NCBI RefSeq assembly: GCF_001051235.1
Contig: NZ_CBTJ020000020.1
Coordinates: forward strand, 62,001 to 126,000
From: Candidatus Competibacter denitrificans Run_A_D11
GTDB taxonomy: Bacteria; Pseudomonadota; Gammaproteobacteria; Competibacterales; Competibacteraceae
Direction of reading: 5' to 3'
Length of the DNA stretch: 64,000 nucleotides
A program made the translations under genes and the position numbers. This document shows, in pieces, positions 8,822 through 17,927 of the stretch; position 1 is the first letter of the stretch, and each line of letters begins with the position of its first letter. Under the pieces are notes generated by a model, which was given only the letters and a program-made list of their open reading frames with translations, was not told the DNA's origin and ran no database searches.

Positions 8822-8976
8822 CAGACGGCAGTTCGATAGTCATGACTGAACCTAAGCCCGCAGCTTGGACGCCGCCAGACCAGCGTGCCGTCCGGGCGCG
8901 GCGCTTGGTGTTTCTCTTGGTGATGGTGGCTGTAGCCATTTACTTCGGCTTCATCATGATGATGGCGTGGCGCTAA
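8818..8976 (+). CDS. 52-residue single-pass membrane protein between ctaD and ctaG
   Basis: ATG at 8818 overlaps the ctaD stop (ATGA) and the TAA at 8974-8976 shares one base with the ctaG ATG (TAATG), so it is locked into the operon. The product has a polar, Pro-rich N-terminus, a basic stretch R-A-V-R-A-R-R and one hydrophobic helix ending FIMMMAWR. A start at the internal ATG (residue 9) is also possible. Comparable short single-helix proteins occur at this place in other proteobacterial oxidase operons and are annotated as cytochrome oxidase small assembly proteins or subunit IV-like; the exact family was not verified. Confidence 0.75.
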   Translation: MTDGSSIVMTEPKPAAWTPPDQRAVRARRLVFLLVMVAVAIYFGFIMMMAWR

Positions 8977-9524
8977 TGATCGCAAATCCTGAAACAACAG
9001 CTAATGCTAACAAGCGGTTGGTGCGGCGTTTAGTGCTGCTGACTGTGGGTATGTTTGCCTTTGGGTTTCTGCTGATTCCGTTTTACGATGTGCTTTGTAA
9101 AATCACCGGCCTCAACGGTAAAACCGGTGGCCGCGTGGAGGTGGTAGAAGCAGTCAAGGTGGATGAATCGCGCACGGTAACGGTGGAGTTTGTCGCCAGC
9201 CTGAATATCGGAGCGCCGTGGGAATTTGCCCCTAAAGTCGCTCGGATGCAGGTGCATCCCGGCCAGTTCTACCAGACCCATTTCTGGGCCAAGAATTTGG
9301 CCGACCAGCCCATGACCGGACAGGCCATCCCCAGTGTTTCGCCAGGGTTGGCAGCCTCGCATTTTCAAAAGATCGAATGTTTTTGTTTCAATCGCCAGCT
9401 CTTTCAGGCCAACGAAGGCAAGGAAATGCCGGTTACGTTCCGCATCGATCCGAATCTGCCGGCTGACGTGCGTACCGTCACTCTGTCCTATACTTTCTTC
9501 AGAATCGATAATGCGGGCAGTTGA
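8976..9524 (+). CDS. ctaG: Cytochrome c oxidase assembly protein CtaG (Cox11)
   Basis: A 182-residue protein with one N-terminal membrane helix (about residues 17-38) and a periplasmic immunoglobulin-like domain. The copper-binding pair sits in ECFCFN (consensus CFCF), and the conserved PFYDVLCKITG follows the helix. Cox11/CtaG delivers copper to CuB of subunit I. Its start overlaps the stop of the small preceding ORF. The whole ctaC-ctaD-ORF-ctaG block is translationally coupled. Confidence 0.95.
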   Translation: MIANPETTANANKRLVRRLVLLTVGMFAFGFLLIPFYDVLCKITGLNGKTGGRVEVVEAVKVDESRTVTVEFVASLNIGAPWEFAPKVARMQVHPGQFYQTHFWAKNLADQPMTGQAIPSVSPGLAASHFQKIECFCFNRQLFQANEGKEMPVTFRIDPNLPADVRTVTLSYTFFRIDNAGS

Positions 9525-9585
9525 AGTCCTGTCTTAACGGCTTTGCGCCCGCCACCATCCAGACCAGCCAGCGAGGAGAAATTTC

Positions 9586-10461
9586 ATGACGCACGCGGAA
9601 CATGCGCCAACAGATCACTATTATGTGCCACATCACAGTCACTGGCCTATCGTGGCCTCAATCAGCCTTTTCATCCTCATGTATGGGGGTGCCACTCTAC
9701 TGAATGGCGGTAGCAAGGGGATATTGCTGCTGGGCTTAACCTTGCTGTTGATCACCATTTTCGGCTGGTTCGGCACGGTGATCCGCGAAGGCGAGAAAGG
9801 CATGTACAGCGATCAGGTGGATCGGTCGTTCCGGTGGGGAATGATCTGGTTTATCTTCTCGGAGGTGATGTTCTTTGCAGCCTTTTTCGGTGCGCTGTTT
9901 TATGCACGCAGCTATTCGGTTCCCTGGTTGGGTGGAGAATCCGATCATGGACTGGTGACACACGGGATGCTCTGGCCCAAATACGAAGCGGATTGGCCCA
10001 CCAATGGTCCGGCCGATATTGGTGGTTTCTTCGCGCCTATGCACGCATGGGGGTTGCCGGCTCTCAACACGCTGATCCTGCTCAGCAGCGGCGTGACCAT
10101 CACGCTGGCACACTGGGGTTTAATTGAAGGCAATCGGCCGAAGCTCATCAAATGGCTGGCGGCGACTGTCGCCTTGGGCATCCTGTTCTTATTTCTGCAA
10201 GCCACTGAATACCATGAGGCTTACAAACACCTGAACCTGACCTTGGGCAGCGGTATTTACGGTTCCACGTTCTTCATGCTGACCGGCTTCCACGGCTTGC
10301 ATGTCACCATCGGCGCGATCATCCTAACGGTAATTTTATTTCGCAGCATGGCCGGCCATTTTACGCTGGAGCGCCATTTTGCCTTTGAAGCAGCCGCTTG
10401 GTATTGGCATTTCGTGGACGTGGTGTGGCTGGGCCTGTTTATCTTCGTCTACTGGATGTAA
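9586..10461 (+). CDS. ctaE: Cytochrome c oxidase subunit III
   Basis: A 291-residue, seven-helix protein. Recognisable subunit III stretches are HSHWPI near the N-terminus, FIFSEVMFFAAFFGALFY (residues about 88-105), the EYHEA motif after helix 4, GSTFFMLTGFHGLHVTIG and the C-terminal WYWHFVDVVWLGLF. The ATG at 9586 has a GGAG ribosome site. Subunit III contains no redox centre and stabilises subunit I and proton uptake. An extension between helices 3 and 4 (about residues 110-150) carries a variable loop. The stop is two bases from the end of a convergent gene. Confidence 0.96.
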   Translation: MTHAEHAPTDHYYVPHHSHWPIVASISLFILMYGGATLLNGGSKGILLLGLTLLLITIFGWFGTVIREGEKGMYSDQVDRSFRWGMIWFIFSEVMFFAAFFGALFYARSYSVPWLGGESDHGLVTHGMLWPKYEADWPTNGPADIGGFFAPMHAWGLPALNTLILLSSGVTITLAHWGLIEGNRPKLIKWLAATVALGILFLFLQATEYHEAYKHLNLTLGSGIYGSTFFMLTGFHGLHVTIGAIILTVILFRSMAGHFTLERHFAFEAAAWYWHFVDVVWLGLFIFVYWM

Positions 10462-10463
10462 GG

Positions 10464-10664
10464 CTATATGCCGTGCGGCTTGATCAGGCCAGCCGCATAG
10501 GCCAGCATGAGGAGCAGAAACAAGGCCACGGAAAGGCCGATCCTGAAAGTCAAGGCTTTGACTGTACGCCGGTTTTTTCCTCGGTCGTTGATCAGAAAAA
10601 ACAACCCTGAGCCTAAACTTGCGAGAATCATCAGGAGTAGGACGATGACGACAATCTTGAACAT
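10464..10664 (-). CDS. DUF2909 family twin-helix membrane protein
   Basis: A 66-residue protein with two hydrophobic helices (residues 3-24 and 43-62) joined by a basic loop, the pattern of DUF2909 (twin transmembrane) proteins. These are regularly found inside aa3 oxidase gene clusters, often between subunit III and the SURF1 gene, usually on the opposite strand as here. Function unknown; the context implies oxidase assembly or stability. It is convergent with ctaE, with only two bases between the stops. Confidence 0.8.
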   Translation of the reverse strand: MFKIVVIVLLLMILASLGSGLFFLINDRGKNRRTVKALTFRIGLSVALFLLLMLAYAAGLIKPHGI

Positions 10665-10751
10665 CAGTGGCTTCCGGCGGTGAACAAGGACGCTCTCAGT
10701 ATAATCCAGTCGGGAGCGATGTGATGGGTTGGGCGTTTGGCGAAAGGCATA

Positions 10752-11498
10752 GTGTATATCCGATTTGGTGACTGGCTGTTCCGGCCTGGACGAGCATCTA
10801 CGGTCGGCGTGTTATTGGTGTTGCCCTTCTTGCTGGCGCTGGGTTTTTGGCAGTTGGATCGGGCGCGACAAAAGGCCCAGCTACAAGAGGCGTTCGCCGA
10901 ACGCTTTCAGCAGCCTCCGGTTGCCTTGCAGGAGATCGACGCCTCCGACCCAGCCAACCGATACCGCCGCGTGTCGGTGATTGGCTGCTACGATAGCCGA
11001 CACCAGTTCTTGCTTGATAACCAAGTGCATGATAGCCAGCCGGGTTATCACGTACTGACCCCTTTACATCCCCGCGAGGGGACAGCGATACTGATTAACC
11101 GAGGTTGGCTACCGCTCGGCACATCGCGTCAAGCCCTGCCCGATATCATGATCCGTGAGGAGAGCGTTGCGGTGACCGGCTGGCTGGGACAACCCGCTAA
11201 TCCCGGTTTGCGGTGGGGTGAGGCGACCGGCGGTAATCAGACGTGGCCTCGCATCCTGCCTTATGTCACTTATCAAGAGCTGGCTGAGCTGTTGGGCTAT
11301 TCGTTGCAGCCTGCGATGATTCTGCTTGACCCGGAGTCACCCGCCGGGTATGGCCGTGATTGGCAGCCCCGCTTTGGGGGAAGCGGCCCGGAGCGGCATC
11401 GGGGTTATGCCGTGCAATGGTTCGCCTTGGCCGCTGCATTGATCATGCTTTATGTTGCGGCTAATACAGAGCGGTTCCCTCGTCCCAAATCACTTTAA
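10752..11498 (+). CDS. SURF1 family cytochrome oxidase biogenesis protein
   Basis: About 248 residues with membrane helices at both ends (about 17-35 and 215-235) and a periplasmic domain between, the SURF1 topology. Diagnostic stretches are LGFWQLDRARQK after the first helix, the RRVSVIGCYD strand, NRGWLP and HRGYAVQWFALA at the second helix. SURF1 (Shy1) assists heme a insertion into subunit I. The start is uncertain: GTG at 10752 follows AAAGG closely, and a TTG at 10737 would add five residues. It lies upstream of ctaA/ctaB on the same strand. Confidence 0.92.
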   Translation: MYIRFGDWLFRPGRASTVGVLLVLPFLLALGFWQLDRARQKAQLQEAFAERFQQPPVALQEIDASDPANRYRRVSVIGCYDSRHQFLLDNQVHDSQPGYHVLTPLHPREGTAILINRGWLPLGTSRQALPDIMIREESVAVTGWLGQPANPGLRWGEATGGNQTWPRILPYVTYQELAELLGYSLQPAMILLDPESPAGYGRDWQPRFGGSGPERHRGYAVQWFALAAALIMLYVAANTERFPRPKSL

Positions 11499-11505
11499 CG
11501 ATGAT

Positions 11506-12129
11506 ATGGCCTTCAATTTAGCGTCTGTTATGCCTTCTGCGATCCCTGCTATATGGCGACCGCGTTTGGCTCTATTGTTGATTATCGCCTGCTTCGCCGT
11601 GCCGTTAGCGACGGCATGGCTGCTGGTTGGGCATTGGCGACCCACTGGATCGGTCCAACACGGGGAATTGCTGGACCCCGCTCGTCCAGTGGAGTTGCGA
11701 CTGGTTTTACCGGAAGGGAAGCCATCCGATGGCGCCGGATTGCGGGGGCGCTGGGTTCTGGCCTATGTGGGTTCAGCGGCAGCCTGTGATCAGCGTTGCC
11801 GTACCGGTTTGTACGATATCCGACAAGTACGGCTGGCTTTAGGGAAAGATATGTCCCGGGTGCAGACGCTATTGCTGTTGAATGGTCAACCGGAGGTTGA
11901 GTTTCGGCGTTGGCTTGGCGCCGAGCATCCGACCATGACCGTTGGCGTGGCTGGCCCCGTGACGCAGACTGCTTTGCTGGATGCTTTCCGCCAGCCGGGG
12001 CAGGTTGGTGATTGGATATATGTGTTGGACCCACTGGGCAATCTGCTGATGCGCTATAAAATCGATGTCGAGCCGCGTGGCTTGCTCAAAGATCTCCAGC
12101 GGCTTTTGAAATGGTCGAAAATCGGATGA
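11506..12129 (+). CDS. Thioredoxin-like cytochrome oxidase assembly protein
   Basis: A 207-residue protein with a single N-terminal membrane helix (about 20-42) and a thioredoxin-fold periplasmic domain. Cys94 and Cys98 form a C-x3-C motif (CDQRC) like that of SCO proteins, and the fold ends with the WIYVLDPLGNLLMRY strand. It lacks the downstream SCO histidine in an obvious place, so it may act as a disulfide or copper-handling factor rather than a true SCO. Genes of this type regularly sit between the SURF1 gene and ctaA. The start at 11506 is seven bases after SURF1; the stop overlaps ctaA (ATGA). Confidence 0.75.
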   Translation: MAFNLASVMPSAIPAIWRPRLALLLIIACFAVPLATAWLLVGHWRPTGSVQHGELLDPARPVELRLVLPEGKPSDGAGLRGRWVLAYVGSAAACDQRCRTGLYDIRQVRLALGKDMSRVQTLLLLNGQPEVEFRRWLGAEHPTMTVGVAGPVTQTALLDAFRQPGQVGDWIYVLDPLGNLLMRYKIDVEPRGLLKDLQRLLKWSKIG

Positions 12130-13142
12130 TCCCACTCCGCAACACGTTATTTCATCGCTTGGCGTGGGTGGCGTTAGCCCTGACCTTTGTTGTGGTCGTC
12201 TTAGGGGCTTATGTCCGTTTGTCGGATGCGGGTTTGGGTTGCCCGGATTGGCCTGGTTGCTACGGCCGGTTGGCGGTTCCCGATCAGGCCCATCAAATTG
12301 CTGAGGCTAATCAAAGTTATCCGCACCGTCCGCTCGAACCCGCCAAAGCCTGGAAAGAGATGGTTCACCGTTATTTCGCTGGTGGCTTAGGGGTGTTGAT
12401 TTTGTCGCTAGCGGTTTTGGCTTGGCGAAAGCGTTTTACGCACGGCCAACCGGTTGTTTTGCCGTTGTGCTTGTTGGCGTTGATCCTCTTTCAAGCCGTG
12501 CTAGGCATGTGGACGGTTACTTGGCAGTTAAAGCCGGTGGTGGTGATGTCCCATCTGTTGGGTGGCCTGGCAACCTTGAGTTTGCTGGCCTGGTTGGTGC
12601 TGCGCCACGGCCGCTACGGGCAAGACGCAACGGCTGGCAATGACCGTTCGATGCGTGGTTATGCGCTAATGGGCCTGGTGTTATTGGTCTGTCAAATTGC
12701 GTTGGGTGGCTGGACCAGCGCCAACTATGCGGCTTTAGCCTGCCCGGATTTTCCCACCTGCCAGGGCCATTGGTGGCCACCAACGGATTTTAGCGAGGCA
12801 TTGACGTTGTGGCGGGGCCTTGGAGTTTCCTATGAGGGCGGTGTATTGACCAATGAGGCCCGTATGACGGTGCATTGGCTCCACCGGCTAGGCGCCTTAG
12901 TCGCCTTTCTTTATCTGGGCTGGCTGAGCGGGCGCCTACTGACTGCTGGCACGAACCGAGCCGTCCGCTTCGCCGGGCTGGCTTTAGCCGTGCTGCTGAT
13001 CATCCAGGTGGCTTTAGGGATCGCTAACGTGCTTTTATACCTGCCGCTACCGGTCGCTGTCGCGCACAATGGCGGTGCGGCGTTGCTACTGCTTGCGGTG
13101 GTGACCCTCAACCACCTGCTACGACCGGTGATGGACACATGA
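12126..13142 (+). CDS. ctaA: Heme A synthase (CtaA/Cox15)
   Basis: A 338-residue polytopic protein. The N-terminal half contains [21 protein letters not shown], recognisable as the Cox15 signature with its cysteine pair, and EMVHRYFAG. The second half repeats the pattern (CPDFPTC cysteine pair, [22 protein letters not shown]), giving the four heme-ligand histidines. The enzyme oxidises the C8 methyl of heme O to formyl, making heme A for subunit I. ATG at 12126 overlaps the previous stop and the gene overlaps ctaB, so heme A synthesis is coupled to assembly functions. Confidence 0.95.
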   Translation: MIPLRNTLFHRLAWVALALTFVVVVLGAYVRLSDAGLGCPDWPGCYGRLAVPDQAHQIAEANQSYPHRPLEPAKAWKEMVHRYFAGGLGVLILSLAVLAWRKRFTHGQPVVLPLCLLALILFQAVLGMWTVTWQLKPVVVMSHLLGGLATLSLLAWLVLRHGRYGQDATAGNDRSMRGYALMGLVLLVCQIALGGWTSANYAALACPDFPTCQGHWWPPTDFSEALTLWRGLGVSYEGGVLTNEARMTVHWLHRLGALVAFLYLGWLSGRLLTAGTNRAVRFAGLALAVLLIIQVALGIANVLLYLPLPVAVAHNGGAALLLLAVVTLNHLLRPVMDT

Positions 13143-14056
13143 TGAGCGCCGCTCTCCAGACTCTGCGTGCCGGCTGGCATCGCCATGGCCGAGACTATCT
13201 GGAATTGACCAAACCTCGCGTGGTGGCTTTGATCACCTTTACCGCGATGGTCGGTATGCTGCTGGCCACCCCGGGGATGGTGCCTTGGGAGATCCTCTTG
13301 TTTGGCTCACTCGGCATCGCGCTGATGGCCGGGTCCGCCGCCGCCATCAACCACTTGGTGGACCGTAAGGTCGATGCAGTGATGGTTCGTACCCAGCATC
13401 GGCCTTTGCCCAGCGGGCATCTGGAATCGTGGCAGGTTCTAGGATTCGCCGTGATTATCGGCGTGTGCGGTTTCGGGTTGCTGTTGGCCTTTACCAATGC
13501 GCTCACCGCCGTGCTGACCTTTGCCTCTTTGATCGGCTATGCAGTTATCTATACGCTATTTCTCAAGCGGGCCACGCCGCAGAACATCGTCATCGGTGGC
13601 GCGGCGGGCGCGGCACCTCCCCTGCTGGGGTGGACGGCGGTAACCGGCCATGTGGACTCCGGAGCGCTCCTGTTGTTTTTGATCATTTACGTATGGACCC
13701 CACCCCATTTTTGGGCGCTGGCCATCCATCGTCGCCACGATTATGCGAATGCTGACATTCCAATGCTGCCGGTGACGCATGGCGTCGGCTTCACGCGGCT
13801 GCACATCTTGCTGTATACTATCTTGTTGTTTCTGGTGACCCTGTTGCCGTTTTTGACTGGCATGAGCAGTTGGCTTTATCTGATGGGTGCCGTTTTGCTG
13901 GGGCTACGGTTTTTGAGCTTTGCCGTCCGTTTGTACGCAACCGGGGATAACCGTTTAGCCATGCCGACTTTCGGGTTTTCCATCGTCTATCTATTTGGTC
14001 TGTTTGCTGCGCTGATGCTCGATCATTACGCAATTCGCTGGTTGGAAAATTTGTAA
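13139..14056 (+). CDS. ctaB: Protoheme IX farnesyltransferase (heme O synthase)
   Basis: A 305-residue UbiA-superfamily prenyltransferase with about nine membrane helices. The first Asp-rich motif is [12 protein letters not shown] (residues about 67-78), followed by [10 protein letters not shown], and the second is the [16 protein letters not shown] loop (about 198-213). It adds farnesyl to heme b to make heme O, the substrate of CtaA. Starts at ATG 13139 or the adjacent ATG at 13142; overlaps ctaA by 4 bases. It is the last gene of the aa3 block and is followed by a 217-base gap before ccoN. Confidence 0.96.
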   Translation: MMSAALQTLRAGWHRHGRDYLELTKPRVVALITFTAMVGMLLATPGMVPWEILLFGSLGIALMAGSAAAINHLVDRKVDAVMVRTQHRPLPSGHLESWQVLGFAVIIGVCGFGLLLAFTNALTAVLTFASLIGYAVIYTLFLKRATPQNIVIGGAAGAAPPLLGWTAVTGHVDSGALLLFLIIYVWTPPHFWALAIHRRHDYANADIPMLPVTHGVGFTRLHILLYTILLFLVTLLPFLTGMSSWLYLMGAVLLGLRFLSFAVRLYATGDNRLAMPTFGFSIVYLFGLFAALMLDHYAIRWLENL

Positions 14057-14273
14057 CCCATTCTTTTTATTATTTCTCATGAAAATCACTGCAAAGCTGA
14101 GCGCGCTTCCTGTCCTGCATAATATTAGCTAATGCTGATTGAGAAAACCCGTCGAATATTAGTAGAATAAATCGTCGTCCAGGCACGCCCGGGCGCGTTT
14201 TCCTTTCCCGTTGTCAGCCGGCGGAAAACAATTAAAAAACTCCTCCCTTTTGCTTTGCTAAGGAGACTCGGAT
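14057..14273 (+). promoter_or_regulatory. Non-coding gap upstream of ccoN
   Basis: 217 bases, A/T-rich near 14120-14175, presumably holding the cbb3 operon promoter. AATATTAG occurs twice, at 14121-14128 and 14155-14162. No TTGAT-N4-ATCAA (FNR/Anr) box was found by eye, although such control is common for this operon. The ccoN ribosome site is AAGGAG. Confidence 0.4.
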
Positions 14274-15722
14274 ATGGCCCAAAGCTCAGCGTTGCCGGTC
14301 GAGCAATATAATTTCGATATCGTTCGAAAATTTATGATCGTCGCCATGGTGTATGGCGTGCTCGGCATGTCGGTCGGCCTCTATATCGCCTGCGAGTTGG
14401 CGTGGCCGTTTCTGAATTTCGATATCCCCGCTCTGACCTTCGGTCGGTTGCGCCCTGTGCATACCAGCTTGGTCGTTTTTGGTTTTGGGGGTAGCGCGCT
14501 ATTTGCGACCGCCTATTACATCGTGCAGCGCACCTGCCAAGCCCGTTTGGCGTTCCCTTGGTTGGCGGAGTTCACCTTCTGGGGCTGGACCGCTGGCGTC
14601 GCACTGGGTGTTATCACCTATATGGCCGGTTTTTCGCAGGGCAGGGAATATGCAGAGTTTGAATGGCCGCTGGACATTGCCATCACCTTGGTCTGGGTAT
14701 GCTACATCGTGGTCTATGTGGAAACTGTGCGCCGCCGTAGCCAGCCGCATATTTATGTAGCTAACTGGTTTTTCATGGCTTTTTTGCTTGCGGTCGCCCT
14801 CTTGCACATTTTTAATAACCTGGCAGTACCGGTTAGCTTGACGAAATCCTATAGCCTATTCGCTGGCGTCCAGGATGCCATGACTCAATGGTGGTACGGC
14901 CATAATGCGGTGGGCTTTTTCCTGACAGCGGCTTTTCTCGGCATGATGTACTATTTCGTGCCGAAGCAGGCGGGCCGGCCGGTTTACTCCTACCGGCTAT
15001 CCATCATTCACTTCTGGGCACTGATCTTCCTCTACATGTGGGCTGGTGGCCACCACCTCCACTGGACAGCGCTGCCTGACTGGGTTTCCACGCTGGCCGC
15101 TACCTTTTCCATCCTGTTGTTGATGCCGTCGTGGGGCGGCATGATCAACGGCATCATGACCCTTTCGGGTGCGTGGGACAAACTGCGTTCTGATCCGATC
15201 ATGCTGTTTTTGATCACCTCATTATCGTTCTACGGGATGTCCACCTTTGAGGGGCCATTGATGTCCCTCAAGAGCGTCAACGCGCTGTCACATTACACCG
15301 ACTGGACCATCGGCCATGTGCATTCTGGTGCGTTGGGTTGGGTGGCGCTCGTGAGTTTCGGTTCCTTCTATCACCTGATCCCACGTTTGTATCAGACCAA
15401 ACTGTATAGCAAGACCTTGGTTTATGTGCATTTTTGGCTGGCGACCATTGGTATCGTGCTCTACATCACCTCCATGTGGGTTGCGGGCATCGGTCAAGGT
15501 CTGATGCTGCGGGGCTTCGACGATTACGGCAATCTCGCTTACACCTTCATCGAAACTGTCGAGTTCATGCACACCCCATACGTCTGGCGTGCCTTGGGCG
15601 GCGCCTTCTTCGTCGTCGGTGCGCTGGTGATGGCCTACAACATGGTGATGACGGCGCGGGCATCCCGCAGTGAGCAGGCCGCTTTGGAAGCGAAGCTGGC
15701 CGCTAAACTGGCGAAAGCCTAA
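14274..15722 (+). CDS. ccoN: Cytochrome cbb3 oxidase subunit I (CcoN)
   Basis: A 482-residue, 12-helix catalytic subunit. His63 ([10 protein letters not shown]) and His350 are the low-spin heme b ligands, His348 (GHVHSGALG) binds heme b3, and His210 (YGHNAVGF), His260 and His261 (GGHHLHW) bind Cu[13 protein letters not shown] carries the Tyr/His region typical of C-class oxidases, where the cross-linked tyrosine comes from another helix. The C-terminus is Ala/Lys-rich. High-affinity oxygen reduction under low oxygen. First gene of ccoNOQP. Confidence 0.97.
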   Translation: MAQSSALPVEQYNFDIVRKFMIVAMVYGVLGMSVGLYIACELAWPFLNFDIPALTFGRLRPVHTSLVVFGFGGSALFATAYYIVQRTCQARLAFPWLAEFTFWGWTAGVALGVITYMAGFSQGREYAEFEWPLDIAITLVWVCYIVVYVETVRRRSQPHIYVANWFFMAFLLAVALLHIFNNLAVPVSLTKSYSLFAGVQDAMTQWWYGHNAVGFFLTAAFLGMMYYFVPKQAGRPVYSYRLSIIHFWALIFLYMWAGGHHLHWTALPDWVSTLAATFSILLLMPSWGGMINGIMTLSGAWDKLRSDPIMLFLITSLSFYGMSTFEGPLMSLKSVNALSHYTDWTIGHVHSGALGWVALVSFGSFYHLIPRLYQTKLYSKTLVYVHFWLATIGIVLYITSMWVAGIGQGLMLRGFDDYGNLAYTFIETVEFMHTPYVWRALGGAFFVVGALVMAYNMVMTARASRSEQAALEAKLAAKLAKA

Positions 15723-15751
15723 AACAGCGGCTTAGGGGAGATCCAGTAATC

Positions 15752-16486
15752 ATGCGACACGAACACATTGAAACTAATTCCGCCCTCATGCTCCTGCTGA
15801 TCCTGGTCGTGATCAGTATCGGTGGCTTGGTGGAAATCGTCCCGTTGTTTTACATCAATGACACCATTGAAAAGGTGGACGGCGTTCGCCCGTACACACC
15901 CTTGGAGATGCGAGGCCGTGATATTTATGTCCGCGAGGGCTGTTACTTGTGCCATTCGCAGATGATCAGGCCCTTTCGAGATGAGTGGTTACGTTATGGC
16001 CATTACTCGCTCGCAGCGGAGTCGCAGTACGATCATCCTTTCCAGTGGGGGTCCAGGCGCACCGGCCCCGACTTGGCACGGGTAGGCGGTAAATACTCCA
16101 ACCAGTGGCAAGTACAGCATCTGAAAAACCCGCAGTCCGTGGTACCCCAATCGATCATGCCACGCTATCCGTGGTTGTTGGAAAACGATCTGGATTACAG
16201 CGATGTTGGGGCCAGGATGCGCGCCCTACGGGCCACAGGGGTTCCGTATTCGCTAGTCCAGCAAGAGTACGACGCCAACGTCAAACGCTTTGGTAAGGAC
16301 ATCGCCGACCAGCTTGATATCAGTCAAGGGCAGGAAAGCCTCTTAAAACAGGCCCGTGACAAGAATTTCGACGGTCTCCCTAATCGGGTGACGGAAATGG
16401 AAGCGTTGGTGGCTTACCTGCAAGTGCTGGGGACTATGGTGGATTTCACCAAGTACGAAGAAGGTTATTTCGCCAAGTTCCGCTAA
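15752..16486 (+). CDS. ccoO: Cytochrome cbb3 oxidase subunit II (CcoO), mono-heme c
   Basis: A 244-residue protein with one N-terminal membrane helix (about 9-31) and a periplasmic cytochrome c domain. The heme c site is CYLCH (Cys64, Cys67, His68) within the highly conserved [15 protein letters not shown], and [14 protein letters not shown] follows. A Met in the MPRYPWL segment is the likely second heme ligand. It relays electrons from CcoP to CcoN. It starts 29 bases after ccoN. Confidence 0.97.
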   Translation: MRHEHIETNSALMLLLILVVISIGGLVEIVPLFYINDTIEKVDGVRPYTPLEMRGRDIYVREGCYLCHSQMIRPFRDEWLRYGHYSLAAESQYDHPFQWGSRRTGPDLARVGGKYSNQWQVQHLKNPQSVVPQSIMPRYPWLLENDLDYSDVGARMRALRATGVPYSLVQQEYDANVKRFGKDIADQLDISQGQESLLKQARDKNFDGLPNRVTEMEALVAYLQVLGTMVDFTKYEEGYFAKFR

Positions 16487-16493
16487 GAGCCTC

Positions 16494-16511
16494 GCCCCCA
16501 CTTGCGGGGGC
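16494..16511 (+). other. Intercistronic hairpin between ccoO and ccoQ
   Basis: GCCCCC (16494-16499) and GGGGGC (16506-16511) form a perfect six-pair GC stem around a six-base loop, eight bases after the ccoO stop. There is no T-run, so it is more likely an RNA-stability or processing element than a terminator. Confidence 0.45.
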
Positions 16512-16530
16512 TTGGTTGGAGCCTCTCCGA

Positions 16531-16761
16531 ATGTTCGACTGGTTGTTGTGGTTTACCCAGATGGAGAATTCCAAACCTTTGGCGCTGGTGCTGTTTTTTG
16601 GAGCCTTCTGCGGCATCCTGATTTATCTGTTCACCGGGAAGCAGCGCGCCCGGCGGCTAGAGTCCTACAAGTACATCCCGTTCGACGACGAACCGCCCCA
16701 ACTTGACAATTCGCCGTCCGGGCATCAATCCCAATCCCGTAAGGTGATGGACAATGAGTGA
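16531..16761 (+). CDS. ccoQ: Cytochrome cbb3 oxidase subunit CcoQ
   Basis: A 76-residue protein with one hydrophobic helix (about 17-35) followed by the basic TGKQRARRLESYKYIPFDDE stretch typical of CcoQ/FixQ. CcoQ stabilises the CcoP association with the CcoNO core. The ATG at 16531 is preferred; an in-frame TTG lies 15 bases upstream. It overlaps ccoP by 8 bases. The tail is Ser/Gln-rich and longer than in the shortest homologues. Confidence 0.88.
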   Translation: MFDWLLWFTQMENSKPLALVLFFGAFCGILIYLFTGKQRARRLESYKYIPFDDEPPQLDNSPSGHQSQSRKVMDNE

Positions 16762-17710
16762 AAACACGCAAAACAAACAACAAGGACCCGGTGCGGTACA
16801 GACCACCGGCCATGCCTGGGATGGCGATCTACAGGAATACAACAATCCGTTGCCCCGTTGGTGGCTATGGTGCTTTTACGGCACGGTCGTCTTCTCAGTG
16901 ATCTATTGGTTTATTTATCCTTCCTGGCCCGTGGGGCAAACATGGCTCAAAGGGTTTGGGACGGTCAGTTACACCGTGGTCGATAAAGCCACCGGTAAGG
17001 AAAAGCCCCAAGAGTATCGCTGGAATACTCGTTCGTTACTGCTTGAAGATCTTGACAATGCTGCCAACAATGCGCAGCGCAAAGCGATGCTGGCCAAAGT
17101 GCGAGCAGCGAGCTTTGATGAGATTGTCAAGGACCCCAAAATGATGGAATTCGCCCGTTCGGTCGGTAAAGGGCTGTTCGGCGATAACTGCGCTGCCTGT
17201 CATGGTCGTGGTGGTGAAGGGGTGGTCGGGTTGTATCCCAATCTCACCGACGATGACTGGCTTTGGGGAGGTAGCATGGCGCAGATTCACCAGACCCTGC
17301 TTCAGGGCCGCAACGGTTTTATGCCCGCTTTCGGGCAAGTCCTGAAACCGGAACAGGTGGACGATGTAGCCGAGTACGTACTGACCTTATCGGCTGAAAC
17401 TCGGCCGAGCGACGCCTCCGAGCGGGGCAAGGAAATTTTTCAGGGCCAAGTCGGCGGTTGCTATTACTGCCACGGGGCCGACGCCAAGGGCCTAGCGTCG
17501 CAAGGATCGGCCAACTTGACGGATAAGATCTGGACCGTGATCAACCTGCCTGCCCAGAAAGCCCTGCAAGATAAAAAGAATTTGCTCAAGACCCTGGTCG
17601 CCAACGGCGTGAGCAACACGCGGATCATGCCGTTTTGGAAGGGGCGCCTGCAAGATGACGACATCAAGCTGCTGGCGGTTTACGTCCATCAATTGGGCGG
17701 CACCAAATAG
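16754..17710 (+). CDS. ccoP: Cytochrome cbb3 oxidase subunit III (CcoP), di-heme c
   Basis: A 318-residue protein. The N-terminus has HAWDGDLQEYNNPLPRWW, the CcoP signature just before the membrane helix (about 36-58). Two cytochrome c domains follow: CAACH (Cys146, Cys149, His150) and CYYCH (Cys236, Cys239, His240). Met residues in MPAFGQ and IMPFW are the expected sixth ligands. It takes electrons from cytochrome c or directly from bc1. Followed 40 bases later by a strong terminator. Confidence 0.97.
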   Translation: MSENTQNKQQGPGAVQTTGHAWDGDLQEYNNPLPRWWLWCFYGTVVFSVIYWFIYPSWPVGQTWLKGFGTVSYTVVDKATGKEKPQEYRWNTRSLLLEDLDNAANNAQRKAMLAKVRAASFDEIVKDPKMMEFARSVGKGLFGDNCAACHGRGGEGVVGLYPNLTDDDWLWGGSMAQIHQTLLQGRNGFMPAFGQVLKPEQVDDVAEYVLTLSAETRPSDASERGKEIFQGQVGGCYYCHGADAKGLASQGSANLTDKIWTVINLPAQKALQDKKNLLKTLVANGVSNTRIMPFWKGRLQDDDIKLLAVYVHQLGGTK

Positions 17711-17750
17711 GGCTTCGGATCGGCTGCCGAGCATTACCCGCTTTCGGCAT

Positions 17751-17782
17751 TCACCCCCCGTACCGGGGGGTGAGCCGTTTTT
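17751..17782 (+). terminator. Rho-independent terminator after ccoNOQP
   Basis: Ten-pair stem TCACCCCCCG (17751-17760) and CGGGGGGTGA (17764-17773) around a TAC loop, followed by a T5 run at 17778-17782. Ends the ccoNOQP transcript and separates it from ccoGHIS. Confidence 0.8.
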
Positions 17783-17927
17783 GGGCTTTGCCTAGTGGTC
17801 TGCTTGATCCGTTGCCTTTGATCGAATCGGCAAACTGATCAGATGACGGCCATCAATCCTCATCGTTGATCTTTTGCAAAGCAGCCAGCACGAGCGTTCT
17901 ACGCCACTTCTACCACGCAGGTGGATC

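Noticed and set aside
14057..14273. FNR/Anr-type box upstream of ccoN
   Set aside because: No TTGAT-N4-ATCAA or close variant found; partial matches such as CTGATTGAG are too weak.
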